This document shows positions 50,456 through 58,626 of a DNA stretch of 64,000 bases, piece by piece. Every line of letters begins with the position of its first letter. Position 1 is the stretch's first letter. Location of the stretch: contig NZ_JAGEPF010000003.1 of assembly GCF_017573465.1 (NCBI RefSeq), positions 1 through 64,000 of the forward strand, given 5' to 3'. Source of the stretch: Actinomadura violacea (GTDB lineage Bacteria; Actinomycetota; Actinomycetes; Streptosporangiales; Streptosporangiaceae). Made by a program: the position numbers and the translations under genes. The notes under the pieces were generated by a model. It made no database searches and was not told the DNA's origin. It saw only the letters and a program-made list of their open reading frames with translations.

Positions 50456-51058
50456 TTACCCGAGGGGCTTGGGAGTGCCCTTGGTGCCGGCGCCGTGGCC
50501 CCAGGAGATGACCTGGTACTTGACGCCCTTGAGGTGGCCGACGGAGGTGCCGGTGTCGTAGTTGCTGGCGGGCTTCTTGCCGTCGACCAGGTGGCGGAAG
50601 GTGTAGGTGTCCAGGTCGAGCATGACGCCGCGGTGGGAGGGTTCGCCGGGTCCGCGGTCGCCGACGAAGCCGGTGACGCTGCGGCCCTGGTAGGTGACCT
50701 TCACCTTGGTGTTCATGGGCCAGCTGGGGCTGGCGAACAGGCCCTTCTGCATCGGCTTGCCACTCGCGGGCGCGCCGGTGTCACCGTTCACACCCGACCC
50801 GTCGTCCCAGAAGTAGGACGCGGTGGTGCTGCCCGACAGGATCGCGCGGGTCTTCGGCGCGGCCTTCCCAGCAGCGGCCTTGGCCTTGGCGCCGGACGCG
50901 GTGTCGGCCTTGGCGGCCGCGACCTGCGCGGGCTTGGTGTCGGCGTGGGCGGAGGGGGCCAGGGAGGCGAAGCCGAACGCGCCGGCCATCGACAGGATCG
51001 CGCCGGCGGCGACGCGGGTGCCGATGCGCTTGGGCAGGGTGAAGGTACGAGCGGTCAT
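50456..51058 (-). CDS. Secreted double-psi beta-barrel (RlpA/expansin-like) protein
   Basis: 200 residues. Signal peptide with a basic start (MTARTFTLPKRIGTRVAAGA), hydrophobic core and AHA cleavage near residue 39. An Ala/Lys-rich linker leads to a double-psi beta-barrel: TASYFWDDGSGVNGDTGAPA, MNTKVKVTYQGRSVTGFVGD, RGVMLDLDTYTFRHLV. The fold occurs in RlpA, EG45-like and resuscitation proteins acting on the cell wall. An apparent c-di-AMP riboswitch precedes it, as for many actinobacterial wall-remodelling genes. AGGAGAACC precedes the ATG. Confidence 0.83.
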   Translation of the reverse strand: MTARTFTLPKRIGTRVAAGAILSMAGAFGFASLAPSAHADTKPAQVAAAKADTASGAKAKAAAGKAAPKTRAILSGSTTASYFWDDGSGVNGDTGAPASGKPMQKGLFASPSWPMNTKVKVTYQGRSVTGFVGDRGPGEPSHRGVMLDLDTYTFRHLVDGKKPASNYDTGTSVGHLKGVKYQVISWGHGAGTKGTPKPLG

Positions 51059-51071
51059 GAGAAGGGTTCTC

Positions 51072-51210
51072 CTGAGGTTCTTCCAGTCCGCCTACCGGGT
51101 TAGCTGTCGGGTTCGGGCGTGGAAGTGGCCCTACCGCGACCCCGCGCATGCGGGGGGTGCGGATTCACCCCGGTGTTTCGGTGGGTCCCCGGCTCCGCAG
51201 GCCGTGATCG
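51072..51210 (-). promoter_or_regulatory. c-di-AMP (ydaO/yuaA-type) riboswitch
   Basis: The leftward strand reads GGAGCCGGGGACCCACC, then GGGGTGAATCCGC, a hairpin over GCATGCGC, and CCCGAACCCGACAGCTAACC followed by CGGTAGGCGG. These blocks, in this order, are the conserved core of the ydaO-class RNA. It ends about 14 bases before the Shine-Dalgarno of the secreted barrel protein. This class normally turns off wall-hydrolase genes at high c-di-AMP. Recognised from motif memory, not from a covariance search. Confidence 0.82.
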
Positions 51211-51880
51211 GCACTATGCGGACTCGGCGGAGGATCGGCCTAGAGATCGGCCGTCCTGATGATCAGGGACTCGACGCGCCCTTCATGATCTGGCCGGGCG
51301 CTGTGGACGGGCTTTCCCGTCGGTCACACATCCACAACACGGTCAAGCCACCCCATATTTCGTCAAGCACGCCCCAACACCCGCCCCGACCTGCAAAGAC
51401 CACCCAAAACCGCCCCCACGCAAGGCCTCAAGCCCAGTCCACCCCAACCCAAAAAAGTTCGAAACGATCTCCAGGAGGCCGACCAGACGCGTAGAAGGCC
51501 CGGTCGCAAGGCCCCCTCAGGCGTGATGAGTACGTGCTCAGTCCCCTAGCGGCGGCGCTCCGTCAGGGGGTCTGTGGCGCCCTCGCACAACACCGGCTTG
51601 TTCAGCGCAGCTATAGGGCCGTCACTGGACGTCCGCGGCGGGAGTGAGCTACTCCCCCATCGGGCGCCAGCATTTCGGTGGCGGCGGTCTGCGTCCGTCT
51701 GGGTGGCTGTCGGGCTTGGCGGGGGCGGGATCGCCTGTGCTCGGGGCAGGTTCCTCGCACGCTCCGCAGAGCTCTGAGCGGGGCGCCTAGGGGGTCGTGT
51801 TCGTGTCTTCTCTGGTCAAGGGGGTGCTGTCGCCGGGCCCCGGAGGGCGGGGGTGGTGGCTTGAAAATGCGCTCGGTCTC
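51211..51880. other. 670-bp gap, no gene called
   Basis: Contains the leftward promoter region of the riboswitch transcript near its left end. A C/A-rich stretch follows (51330-51460, for example CACCCCAACCCAAAAAAGTT ending near 51449) and then G-rich sequence. The strand asymmetry around 51340-51470 is striking, but nothing coding or structured was identified. The catabolic operon's promoter closes the gap. Confidence 0.5.
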
Positions 51881-51910
51881 TTGACCGATGGCTTTCTTTT
51901 ATAAGATAGT
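51881..51910 (+). promoter_or_regulatory. Promoter/operator of the catabolic operon
   Basis: TTGACC at 51881 and an AT-rich block CTTTCTTTTATAAGATAGT containing TAAGAT/GATAGT as -10 candidates (15-18 bases apart). The block resembles the AT-rich segment CTTTTAAACATAAGATC upstream of the ligase/LivH promoters (62411-62427). A shared regulator site, probably for the GntR protein at 59.9 kb, is inferred. Confidence 0.5.
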
Positions 51911-51940
51911 CCCTAGCAGTGCGGTTGCTGGGAGGCGCTG

Positions 51941-53605
51941 ATGCTGGTGGCCCGAGCGGTGGCGAGCGTTCTCGCCGGACACGGGGTGTCGTGCGTGTTC
52001 GGGGTGCTGGGCGACGGGAACCTGCCGATCGTGGACCCGCTGGTCCACGAGTACGGGGCGAGGTACGTCGCGGCGGCGCGGGAGGACGGCGCCGTCCTGA
52101 TGGCGGACGGCTACGCCCGTGCGGGAGGACGGCTCGGTATCGCGACCGTGACCCACGGGCCGGCGCTGACGAACGCGGTGACGGCGCTGACCGAGGCCGC
52201 GCGGGCGCGGACCCCGATGCTGCTGGTCGCGGCCGACACGGCGCCGGGCGACCTGCGGAACCCGCAGGCGATCGATCAGGAGGACGTCGTCCGGCCGACC
52301 GGGGCCGGGGTGCAGTGGCTGCATTCGGCGGAGTCGGCGGCCCGGGACGTGGTGACCGCGATCGGCCGGGCGTTCACCGAGCGGCGGCCGATCGTCCTGA
52401 ACGTGCCCACTTCCCTGCTGGGTCTTGAGGCCGGGGAGCCGGCTGGAACGTTCCGTGAGGACCGGACCCCGATGCCGGGCCCGAGGGACGACCAGGTCGC
52501 GTCGGCCGCGGAGATGCTGGCGGCCGCGGAGCGGCCGGTCATCGTCGCTGGCCGCGGCGCCGTCGGCGCTCGGGATGCGCTGGTGGCGCTGGCCGAGCGG
52601 GCGGGCGCTCTGCTGGCCACGACGTTGAAGGCCAAGGGCCTGTTCGCCGGCGAGCCGTACGACGTGGGTGTCTGCGGCGGCTTCGCGAGCACCCCGGGAC
52701 GGGAGCTCATCCGCCGATCGGACCTGCTGCTCGCGGTCGGGGCGGGCCTCAACACGTTCACCACCGACGGCGGCCGGATGCTCGCGGGCGATCCGGTGAT
52801 CGTGCACAACGACGTGCGGCCGGAGGCGTTCGGCCGCTGGACGCCGGTCGACCTCCGCGTCCTCGGGGACGCGGGGGCGTTCGCGGCGATGCTCGCCGAG
52901 GCCGCCGCGCCGAAGACGGGCTGGCGCACCGGCGAGGTCGCGCGCCGCCTGTCCGAGTACGAGTACGGCGACGACTATCCGGACGGGAGCGACGAAACGG
53001 GTCTCGATCCGCACACGGTCGTGGCGGCGCTGGAGAGGCTTGTCCCCCGCGAGCGGACGGTGATCGTCGAGGGCGGTCACGCGGCGCTGTCCGAGCCGTC
53101 CCGCGGACTGTCGGTGCCCGACCCGTCCGGCTTCGTGTTCCCCGTCAACTTCGGGTCGATCGGGCTGGGGCTGGCGACGGCGATCGGTGCGGCGACCGCG
53201 CGGCCCGAGCGGGTCGCGCTCGCCGTCACGGGCGACGGGGCGCTGATGATGAACCTCGCCGAGCTGGACACCGCCGTGCGGGTCGGCGCGCGCCTGGTGG
53301 TGGTCGTCATGAACGACGGGGCGTTCGGCTACGAGTACCACAACATGCTGCACCGGGGCATGGACACCGGGCTGTCGCTGATCCCGCGGCCCGACTTCGC
53401 GGCGGTGGCGCGCGCGTTCGGCGCGACCGCCGTGACCGTCCGGACGCCCGATGAGCTGGACGAGCTGAAGGGGCTGGTCGCCGATCCGGCCGGCCCGGTG
53501 CTCGTCGACGTCCGGCTGACCCGGGCGGTGCGGACCCGCTGGTTCGCCGAGCACGAGAACGGCCTCGACCCCGCCGAGCCGGACTACCGGCCGCGCTACC
53601 GCTGA
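51941..53605 (+). CDS. Thiamine-diphosphate-dependent enzyme, acetolactate synthase-like
   Basis: 554 residues in three domains. Pyr domain: FGVLGDGNLPIVDPL, catalytic Glu in AAREDGAVLMADGYAR. Central domain: RPVIVAGRGAVGARDALVAL. PP domain: TPP motif VTGDGALMMNLAELDTAVRV ending in VMNDGAFGYEYH. FAD-binding residues of true ALS are not obvious, so a 2-ketoacid decarboxylase or benzaldehyde-lyase-like role is as likely. First gene of the operon; GGGAGG before the ATG. Eight bases separate it from the HD gene. Confidence 0.88.
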   Translation: MLVARAVASVLAGHGVSCVFGVLGDGNLPIVDPLVHEYGARYVAAAREDGAVLMADGYARAGGRLGIATVTHGPALTNAVTALTEAARARTPMLLVAADTAPGDLRNPQAIDQEDVVRPTGAGVQWLHSAESAARDVVTAIGRAFTERRPIVLNVPTSLLGLEAGEPAGTFREDRTPMPGPRDDQVASAAEMLAAAERPVIVAGRGAVGARDALVALAERAGALLATTLKAKGLFAGEPYDVGVCGGFASTPGRELIRRSDLLLAVGAGLNTFTTDGGRMLAGDPVIVHNDVRPEAFGRWTPVDLRVLGDAGAFAAMLAEAAAPKTGWRTGEVARRLSEYEYGDDYPDGSDETGLDPHTVVAALERLVPRERTVIVEGGHAALSEPSRGLSVPDPSGFVFPVNFGSIGLGLATAIGAATARPERVALAVTGDGALMMNLAELDTAVRVGARLVVVVMNDGAFGYEYHNMLHRGMDTGLSLIPRPDFAAVARAFGATAVTVRTPDELDELKGLVADPAGPVLVDVRLTRAVRTRWFAEHENGLDPAEPDYRPRYR

Positions 53606-53613
53606 GGAGGCAC

Positions 53614-54159
53614 ATGTTCACCCGAATGGACCAGGGCACCCGCGAGGAGTGGCAGCTCATCCGCCGCGAGACCCTCAAGACGCAGGACGAGGCGCCGGAC
53701 CGGGTGCTGCCGATGCTGGCGGCGCTGTCGGCCTTCACCGACGGGTACGCGGTCGACCAGCTCCAGCACTCCCTGCAGACCGCGGCGCACGCCGAGGCGG
53801 CGGGCGCCGGCGACGAGATGGTCGTGGCGGCGCTCTGCCACGACATGGGCAAGGTGATCTCGACCGCGAACCACGCGGCGGTCGCCGCGGAGATCCTCCG
53901 GCCGTACGTGTGCGACGAGGTCTACCAGGTCATCCATGCGCACCAGACGTTCGAGGCGAAGCACTACGGCCACCACTTCGGGTGGGACCCGCAAGAGCGG
54001 GAGCGCTTCGCGGACCGCCCCTGGTACGCCGACGCCGTCCGGTTCGCCGACGAGTGGGACCAGGTCGCCTTCGACCCGGCCTTCGACACTCCCCCGCTGG
54101 AGCACTTCGCTCCGCGCGTCCGCCGGGTGTTCGGCGGCACCAGGACGATCACGAAATGA
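53614..54159 (+). CDS. HD-domain protein, possible diiron oxygenase or phosphohydrolase
   Basis: 181 residues. The HD metal site reads LQHSLQTAAHAEAAGAGDEM and ALCHDMGKV, with further His residues in VIHAHQTFEAKHYGHHFGWD and a late Asp in FADEWDQVAFD. The size and the extra His cluster resemble PhnZ/TmpB-type HD oxygenases (mixed-valent diiron C-X bond cleavage) more than nucleotide phosphohydrolases. Tightly packed in the catabolic operon, so a metabolic rather than signalling role is likely. AGGAGG before its ATG. Confidence 0.78.
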   Translation: MFTRMDQGTREEWQLIRRETLKTQDEAPDRVLPMLAALSAFTDGYAVDQLQHSLQTAAHAEAAGAGDEMVVAALCHDMGKVISTANHAAVAAEILRPYVCDEVYQVIHAHQTFEAKHYGHHFGWDPQERERFADRPWYADAVRFADEWDQVAFDPAFDTPPLEHFAPRVRRVFGGTRTITK

Positions 54160-54166
54160 CGGACCG

Positions 54167-55360
54167 ATGACCATGGCGGGGACGGCGAGCGCCGTGCTGC
54201 AGCGGTCGCCTGGGTGCCTTGACCTGGTGGAGCTTCCGCTGCCGCCGGTCGGCCCGGACGACGCGCTGCTGCGGGTCGAGGCGTGCGGGATCTGCGGCAC
54301 CGACGTCGAGCAGTACACCGGCGCGCTGCGCGACTCCATCGGCCCGGCCTCGCCGTTCGTCCCGGGGCACGAGCCGGTGGGGCGGATCGCGGCGATCGGC
54401 GCGCAGGCGGCGCGGCGCTGGGGCCTCGCCGAGGGCGACCGCGTCGTGGTCGAGCCGGCCCTGCCGTGCGGGGCGTGCCGGGAGTGCCGGATGGGCCGGT
54501 ACGTGCTGTGCGCCGGCTGGGACCACTATCCGATGAGCTACGGGTTCGTCCCCGCGAAGATCCCGCCCGCGCTGTGGGGCGGGTTCGCCGACCACATGTA
54601 CCTGCATCGCAACTCGGTCGTGCACCGGGTCTCCGACGCCGTCGACCCGTTGGCGGCGGCGACGTTCAACGCGCTCGCCGCGGGCGTCGAGTGGGCCGTC
54701 GAGGTGCCCGGGACACGGGCGGGCGACTGCGTGGTGGTGCTCGGCGCCGGGCAGCGCGGGCTGGCCTGCGTGCTGGCCGCGCGGGCGGCGGGCGCTGGAA
54801 CGGTGATCGTCACCGGGCTGCCGTCCGACCGGCACAAGCTCGACCTCGCGCTGGAGCTCGGCGCGACGGCCGCCGTCGAGGCGGGCGGCGGCGACGTGCC
54901 CGAGCGGGTCCTGGCGCTGACCGGCGGATCCGGCGCGGACGTGGTCGTCGACGTCGCCTCACATGACCCGACGACCGTGACGGACGCGATGGCGATCGCG
55001 CGGCGCGGCGGGACCGTCGTCCTCGCGGGACTCAAGGGCGGCCGCCCCGTGCCGGGCTGGATCAGCGACCAGGTGGTCCTCAAGGGCCTGCGCGTCCAGG
55101 GCGTCCGCGCGGTCGGGCACACCTCGTTCCGGCGGGCGGTCGCGCTGCTCGAGGCCGACGGCGGCCCGGCGCACCGCCTGGTGACCCACACCTTCTCCCT
55201 GCCCGACGCCGCGCGGGCCATCGAGACGCTCGCCGGGAAGCATCCGGGCACCCCGCCCGTCAGCGTCGTCATCACCCCCGACCCCGTCCCCCCGCCTCCA
55301 CCCCACCCCAAGGAGACACCCCATGGCTTCAACGAGGCGAAAGCGCGGCGGCGCGCCTAG
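54167..55360 (+). CDS. Zinc-dependent alcohol dehydrogenase
   Basis: 397 residues. Catalytic zinc Cys in ACGICGTDVEQYTG, GHEPVGRI, structural zinc cysteines CGACRECRMGRYVLC, cofactor loop VVVLGAGQRGLACVLAARAA. Threonine-dehydrogenase/sorbitol-dehydrogenase type MDR. A Pro-rich C-terminal tail (PDPVPPPPPHPKETP) runs 38 bases into the next gene. ATG at 54167; a second Met two codons on is possible. Confidence 0.9.
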   Translation: MTMAGTASAVLQRSPGCLDLVELPLPPVGPDDALLRVEACGICGTDVEQYTGALRDSIGPASPFVPGHEPVGRIAAIGAQAARRWGLAEGDRVVVEPALPCGACRECRMGRYVLCAGWDHYPMSYGFVPAKIPPALWGGFADHMYLHRNSVVHRVSDAVDPLAAATFNALAAGVEWAVEVPGTRAGDCVVVLGAGQRGLACVLAARAAGAGTVIVTGLPSDRHKLDLALELGATAAVEAGGGDVPERVLALTGGSGADVVVDVASHDPTTVTDAMAIARRGGTVVLAGLKGGRPVPGWISDQVVLKGLRVQGVRAVGHTSFRRAVALLEADGGPAHRLVTHTFSLPDAARAIETLAGKHPGTPPVSVVITPDPVPPPPPHPKETPHGFNEAKARRRA

Positions 55361-56549
55361 AAGGACCGTCGCGCTGGCCGCCGCGGCGCTGCCCGCGCTG
55401 GCCGCCGCCGCCTGCGCGTCCGGCTCGGGCTCCGTCAAGGCCGGCGGCGACACCATCGTCATCGGCATGGACCAGGACACCTCCGGCGGCGCGGCCGCCT
55501 ACGCCTCGATCGTGGGGGCGACCATCAAGGACGCCGTCGCCCAGGTCAACGACAACGGCGGCGTCGGCGGCAAGAAGCTCAAGCTGATCGTCAAGAGCGA
55601 CGACAACGACGCGACGAAGGCGCCGACGGTGGTGCGGCAGCTGCTCAGCCAGGGCGCGCAGACCGTCATCATGAACTCGGGCGGTCAGTCGGTCCTGCAG
55701 GTGCAGGCGCTGCTCAAGCAGCAGAAGGTGCCCGCGATCGCGCCGGTGAACATCTCGCCGGGCATCGGCGACGGCCCGAACTCCGCCTACACCTACTCGC
55801 TGGCGAACCCGACCTCCGACTTCGGCAAGGTGTACGCCGAGGCGTTCAAGAAGGCCGGGTACAAGCGGCTCGCCCTGTTCAAGGACGACAGCGCCTCCAT
55901 CGCCGGGATGGAGAAGGCGCTGATGAGCCCGATCCGCGACGCCGGGATCCAGGTCGTGGCGACCGAGACGGCCCCGGTGGACGCCAGCGACGTCACCGCG
56001 CAGGTCACCCGGATCAAGCAGGCCAAGCCGGACGCGATGCTCGTGGCGGCGCTCGGCGGGCAGATGGAGGTGCTCGTCCACAACACCGCGCACCAGCTCG
56101 TCCCGGACGTCGCCCGGTTCTCGCTCGCCTCGATCGGCAACCAGCCCGACCTGTGGGGGCAGGCCAAGCCCGGGGCCCTCGACAAGCTGGTGTTCGTCGG
56201 GTCGGTCACCGACGCCAACGACAAGACCGTCGCGCTGGAGAAGTTCCTGGCGAGCAGGCGCGGTGGAAAGGCGCAGGTCACGGCGTACGATGCGCAGGCA
56301 TACGACGCCATCGGGATGCTCGCGCAGGCGATCGGCAAGGCCGGGTCCAAGGTCGACGGCGAGTCCATCAACAAGGCCCTCGAACAGGTCTCGGGCTACC
56401 CGTCCTCGTTCGGGCAGAAGGGCTACACGCTGTCGTTCCGGCAGGGGAAGCACAGCGGCACCGACGGGCTGTGCGGCCTGATCCTCATGCAGTTCACCAA
56501 CAGCAAGCCGGGTCTGCAATGGCCCACCTACCAGCCGGCCTGCGGCTGA
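55323..56549 (+). CDS. ABC substrate-binding lipoprotein, branched-chain amino acid type
   Basis: 408 residues. Arg-rich start (MASTRRKRGGAPRRTVALAA), hydrophobic stretch and a lipidation Cys in ALAAAACASGSG. The mature part has the periplasmic-binding-protein type 1 fold (IVIGMDQDTSGGAAAYASIV, NDNGGVGGKKLKLIVKSDDN, VNISPGIGDGPNSAYTYSLA, AYDAQAYDAIGMLAQAIGKA). Family members bind amino acids, aromatic acids or short-chain acids. It is separated from its permeases (62.4 kb onward) by other catabolic genes. AAGGAG precedes the ATG. Confidence 0.9.
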   Translation: MASTRRKRGGAPRRTVALAAAALPALAAAACASGSGSVKAGGDTIVIGMDQDTSGGAAAYASIVGATIKDAVAQVNDNGGVGGKKLKLIVKSDDNDATKAPTVVRQLLSQGAQTVIMNSGGQSVLQVQALLKQQKVPAIAPVNISPGIGDGPNSAYTYSLANPTSDFGKVYAEAFKKAGYKRLALFKDDSASIAGMEKALMSPIRDAGIQVVATETAPVDASDVTAQVTRIKQAKPDAMLVAALGGQMEVLVHNTAHQLVPDVARFSLASIGNQPDLWGQAKPGALDKLVFVGSVTDANDKTVALEKFLASRRGGKAQVTAYDAQAYDAIGMLAQAIGKAGSKVDGESINKALEQVSGYPSSFGQKGYTLSFRQGKHSGTDGLCGLILMQFTNSKPGLQWPTYQPACG

Positions 56550-56566
56550 GGGAAGGGGAGACGACC

Positions 56567-57361
56567 GTGACACTGGAGGTCGAGCAACGGCGGGCGCCGG
56601 AGCCGGTGGCGGGCGGCGCCGCCGAATGGACGCCGCGGGTGATGCCGCCCATCGGCAGGGACCTCGACGCCCGGCAGAAGCTGGCCTGCGCGTTCCGGAT
56701 CCTGGGCCGTTCGGGGTTCACCGAGAACATCGCGGGCCACATCACCGTCCGGGCGGGCGACACCGACGAGCTGTGGGTCAACCCGTGGGGGCTGTGGTGG
56801 GAGGAGATCACCGCGTCCGACATCTGCCGGGTCTCGCCCGACGCCCGGGTCCTGGCCGGCAAATGGGACGTGACGCCCGCGATCCACATCCACACCGAGC
56901 TGCATCGCCGCAGGCCGGACGTCCGCGTCGTCGTGCACAACCACCCGTACTACGCGACGGTGCTGGCGGCGCTCGGCGTGCTGCCGGAGTTCCTGCACCA
57001 GACCGGGTCGATGTTCGACGGCGACCTGGCCTTCATCGACGAGTACACCGGTGAGGTCGCCACCGCCGACCTCGGCGCCGACCTCGCCGGCCGCATCGGC
57101 GACAAGTCGGTGGTGCTGCTCGCCAACCACGGCGTCATCGTGACGGGCCCGTCGGTGGAGGAGGCGACCTACCGGGCCGCGACCATCGACCGGCAGTGCC
57201 GGCTGATGTACGACGTGCTGGTCTCCGGGCGCGACCACACGCTCGTGACGCCCGGCCTGCGCCGCAGCATGAAGGCGTCCCTCCTCGAGCGCGGAACCGA
57301 CTTCTTCTGGAACGGCGCCGTCCGCGCGCTGCTCCGCGACCACCCGGAGGTGCTGGACTGA
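56567..57361 (+). CDS. Class II aldolase/adducin family protein
   Basis: 264 residues. Starts at GTG after GGAAGGGGAG. Zinc ligands in IHIHTELHRRR and VVVHNHPYYATVLAALGVLP, plus late His in VVLLANHGVIVTGPSVEEAT. Family reactions include retro-aldol cleavage of phosphorylated sugars and decarboxylation of dihydroxyphthalate (PhtC type). In this operon without sugar genes, decarboxylation or C-C cleavage of an organic acid is more plausible. Overlaps the next ATG by one base. Confidence 0.88.
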   Translation: MTLEVEQRRAPEPVAGGAAEWTPRVMPPIGRDLDARQKLACAFRILGRSGFTENIAGHITVRAGDTDELWVNPWGLWWEEITASDICRVSPDARVLAGKWDVTPAIHIHTELHRRRPDVRVVVHNHPYYATVLAALGVLPEFLHQTGSMFDGDLAFIDEYTGEVATADLGADLAGRIGDKSVVLLANHGVIVTGPSVEEATYRAATIDRQCRLMYDVLVSGRDHTLVTPGLRRSMKASLLERGTDFFWNGAVRALLRDHPEVLD

Positions 57362-58626
57362 TGAGCATCAACCTGGACGACCTGGCGTCCGACACCGGCT
57401 TCACCACCGGCGGCAAGGGCGCCGACGGGCCCACCTGGCTGCCCGAGCCCGAGCGCCGCGAGCGCAAGTACACCGTCATCTCGGTGGACGACCACATCGT
57501 GGAACCGCCGCACACCTTCGAGGGCCGCCTGCCGGCGAAGTTCGCCGGCCGCGCCCCGAAGGTGGTGGAGAAGGACGGCGGCGCCGAGGTGTGGGTGTAC
57601 GACGGCAAGGACTTCCCGAACGTCGGCTTCAACGCGGTCGTCGGACGGCCGGTGAGCGAGTACAGCTTCGAGCCGTCCCGGTTCGACGAGATGCGGCGCG
57701 GCGCGTGGGACATCCACGAGCGCATCAAGGACATGGACGTCGCCGGGATCTACGCGTCGCTGAACTTCCCCTCGTTCCTGCCGGGGTTCGCGGGGCAGCG
57801 GCTCCAGCTCACCACGTCCGACCGCGACCTCGCGCTGGCGTCGGTGCGGGCCTGGAACGACTGGCATCTGGAGGAGTGGGCCGGCTCCTACCCGGGCCGG
57901 ATCATCCCGTGCCAGATCCCCTGGCTGCTCGATCCGGAACTGGGCGCGCAGGAGATCCGCCGCAACGCCGAGCGCGGCTTCAAGGCGGTGACGTTCTCCG
58001 AGGCCCCGCAGAAGCTCGGGCTGCCGTCGCTGCACACCGGGTACTGGGACTCGATCATGCGGGCGTGCGCGGAGACCGGGACGGTCGTCAACCTGCACAT
58101 CGGCTCGTCGGGGACGTCCCCGGCGACCGCCGACGACGCGCCGCCCGACACCGTCGGCGTGCTGTTCTTCGGGTACGCGATGTTCGCCGCGGTCGACTGG
58201 CTGTACTCGCTGCTGCCCGTCCGCTTCCCGGACCTGAAGATCTGCCTGAGCGAGGGCGGGATCGGCTGGGTGGCCGGGCTGATGGACCGCCTCGACCACA
58301 TGCTCAGCTACCACGACATGTACGGGACGTGGACCAAGGACATCGGGCTCACCCCGGCGGAGGTCCTCAAGCGCAACTTCTGGTTCTGCGCGGTGGAGGA
58401 CCAGTCGTCGTTCGTGCTGCGCGACCGCATCGGCGTGGAGAACATCCTGCTGGAGAGCGACTACCCGCACTGCGACTCCACCTGGCCGAACACGCAGGCG
58501 GTCATCGAGTCGGAGATCGGCGGGCTGCCCGCCGCGGACGTCCGCCGCTTCACCTGGCAGAACGCGTCCGAGCTGTACCGGCATCCGGTTCCGGCCGAGG
58601 TGCAGGCCGACCCGGACGCGTACTGA
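57361..58626 (+). CDS. Amidohydrolase (ACMSD-like decarboxylase family)
   Basis: 421 residues of the amidohydrolase_2 TIM barrel. The metal site starts at TVISVDDHIVEPPHTFEGRL (D-x-H-x2-E variant). NLHIGSSGTSP gives a strand-5 His, and LLESDYPHCDSTWPNTQ the final Asp with a His. The family includes ACMS, gamma-resorcylate and isoorotate decarboxylases, which are non-hydrolytic. Coupled by one-base overlaps to both neighbours. Confidence 0.88.
   Translation: MSINLDDLASDTGFTTGGKGADGPTWLPEPERRERKYTVISVDDHIVEPPHTFEGRLPAKFAGRAPKVVEKDGGAEVWVYDGKDFPNVGFNAVVGRPVSEYSFEPSRFDEMRRGAWDIHERIKDMDVAGIYASLNFPSFLPGFAGQRLQLTTSDRDLALASVRAWNDWHLEEWAGSYPGRIIPCQIPWLLDPELGAQEIRRNAERGFKAVTFSEAPQKLGLPSLHTGYWDSIMRACAETGTVVNLHIGSSGTSPATADDAPPDTVGVLFFGYAMFAAVDWLYSLLPVRFPDLKICLSEGGIGWVAGLMDRLDHMLSYHDMYGTWTKDIGLTPAEVLKRNFWFCAVEDQSSFVLRDRIGVENILLESDYPHCDSTWPNTQAVIESEIGGLPAADVRRFTWQNASELYRHPVPAEVQADPDAY

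Noticed and set aside
51330..51470. C/A-rich tract as repeat array or CRISPR leader
   Set aside because: No regular repeat unit or spacer pattern; only base-composition skew.
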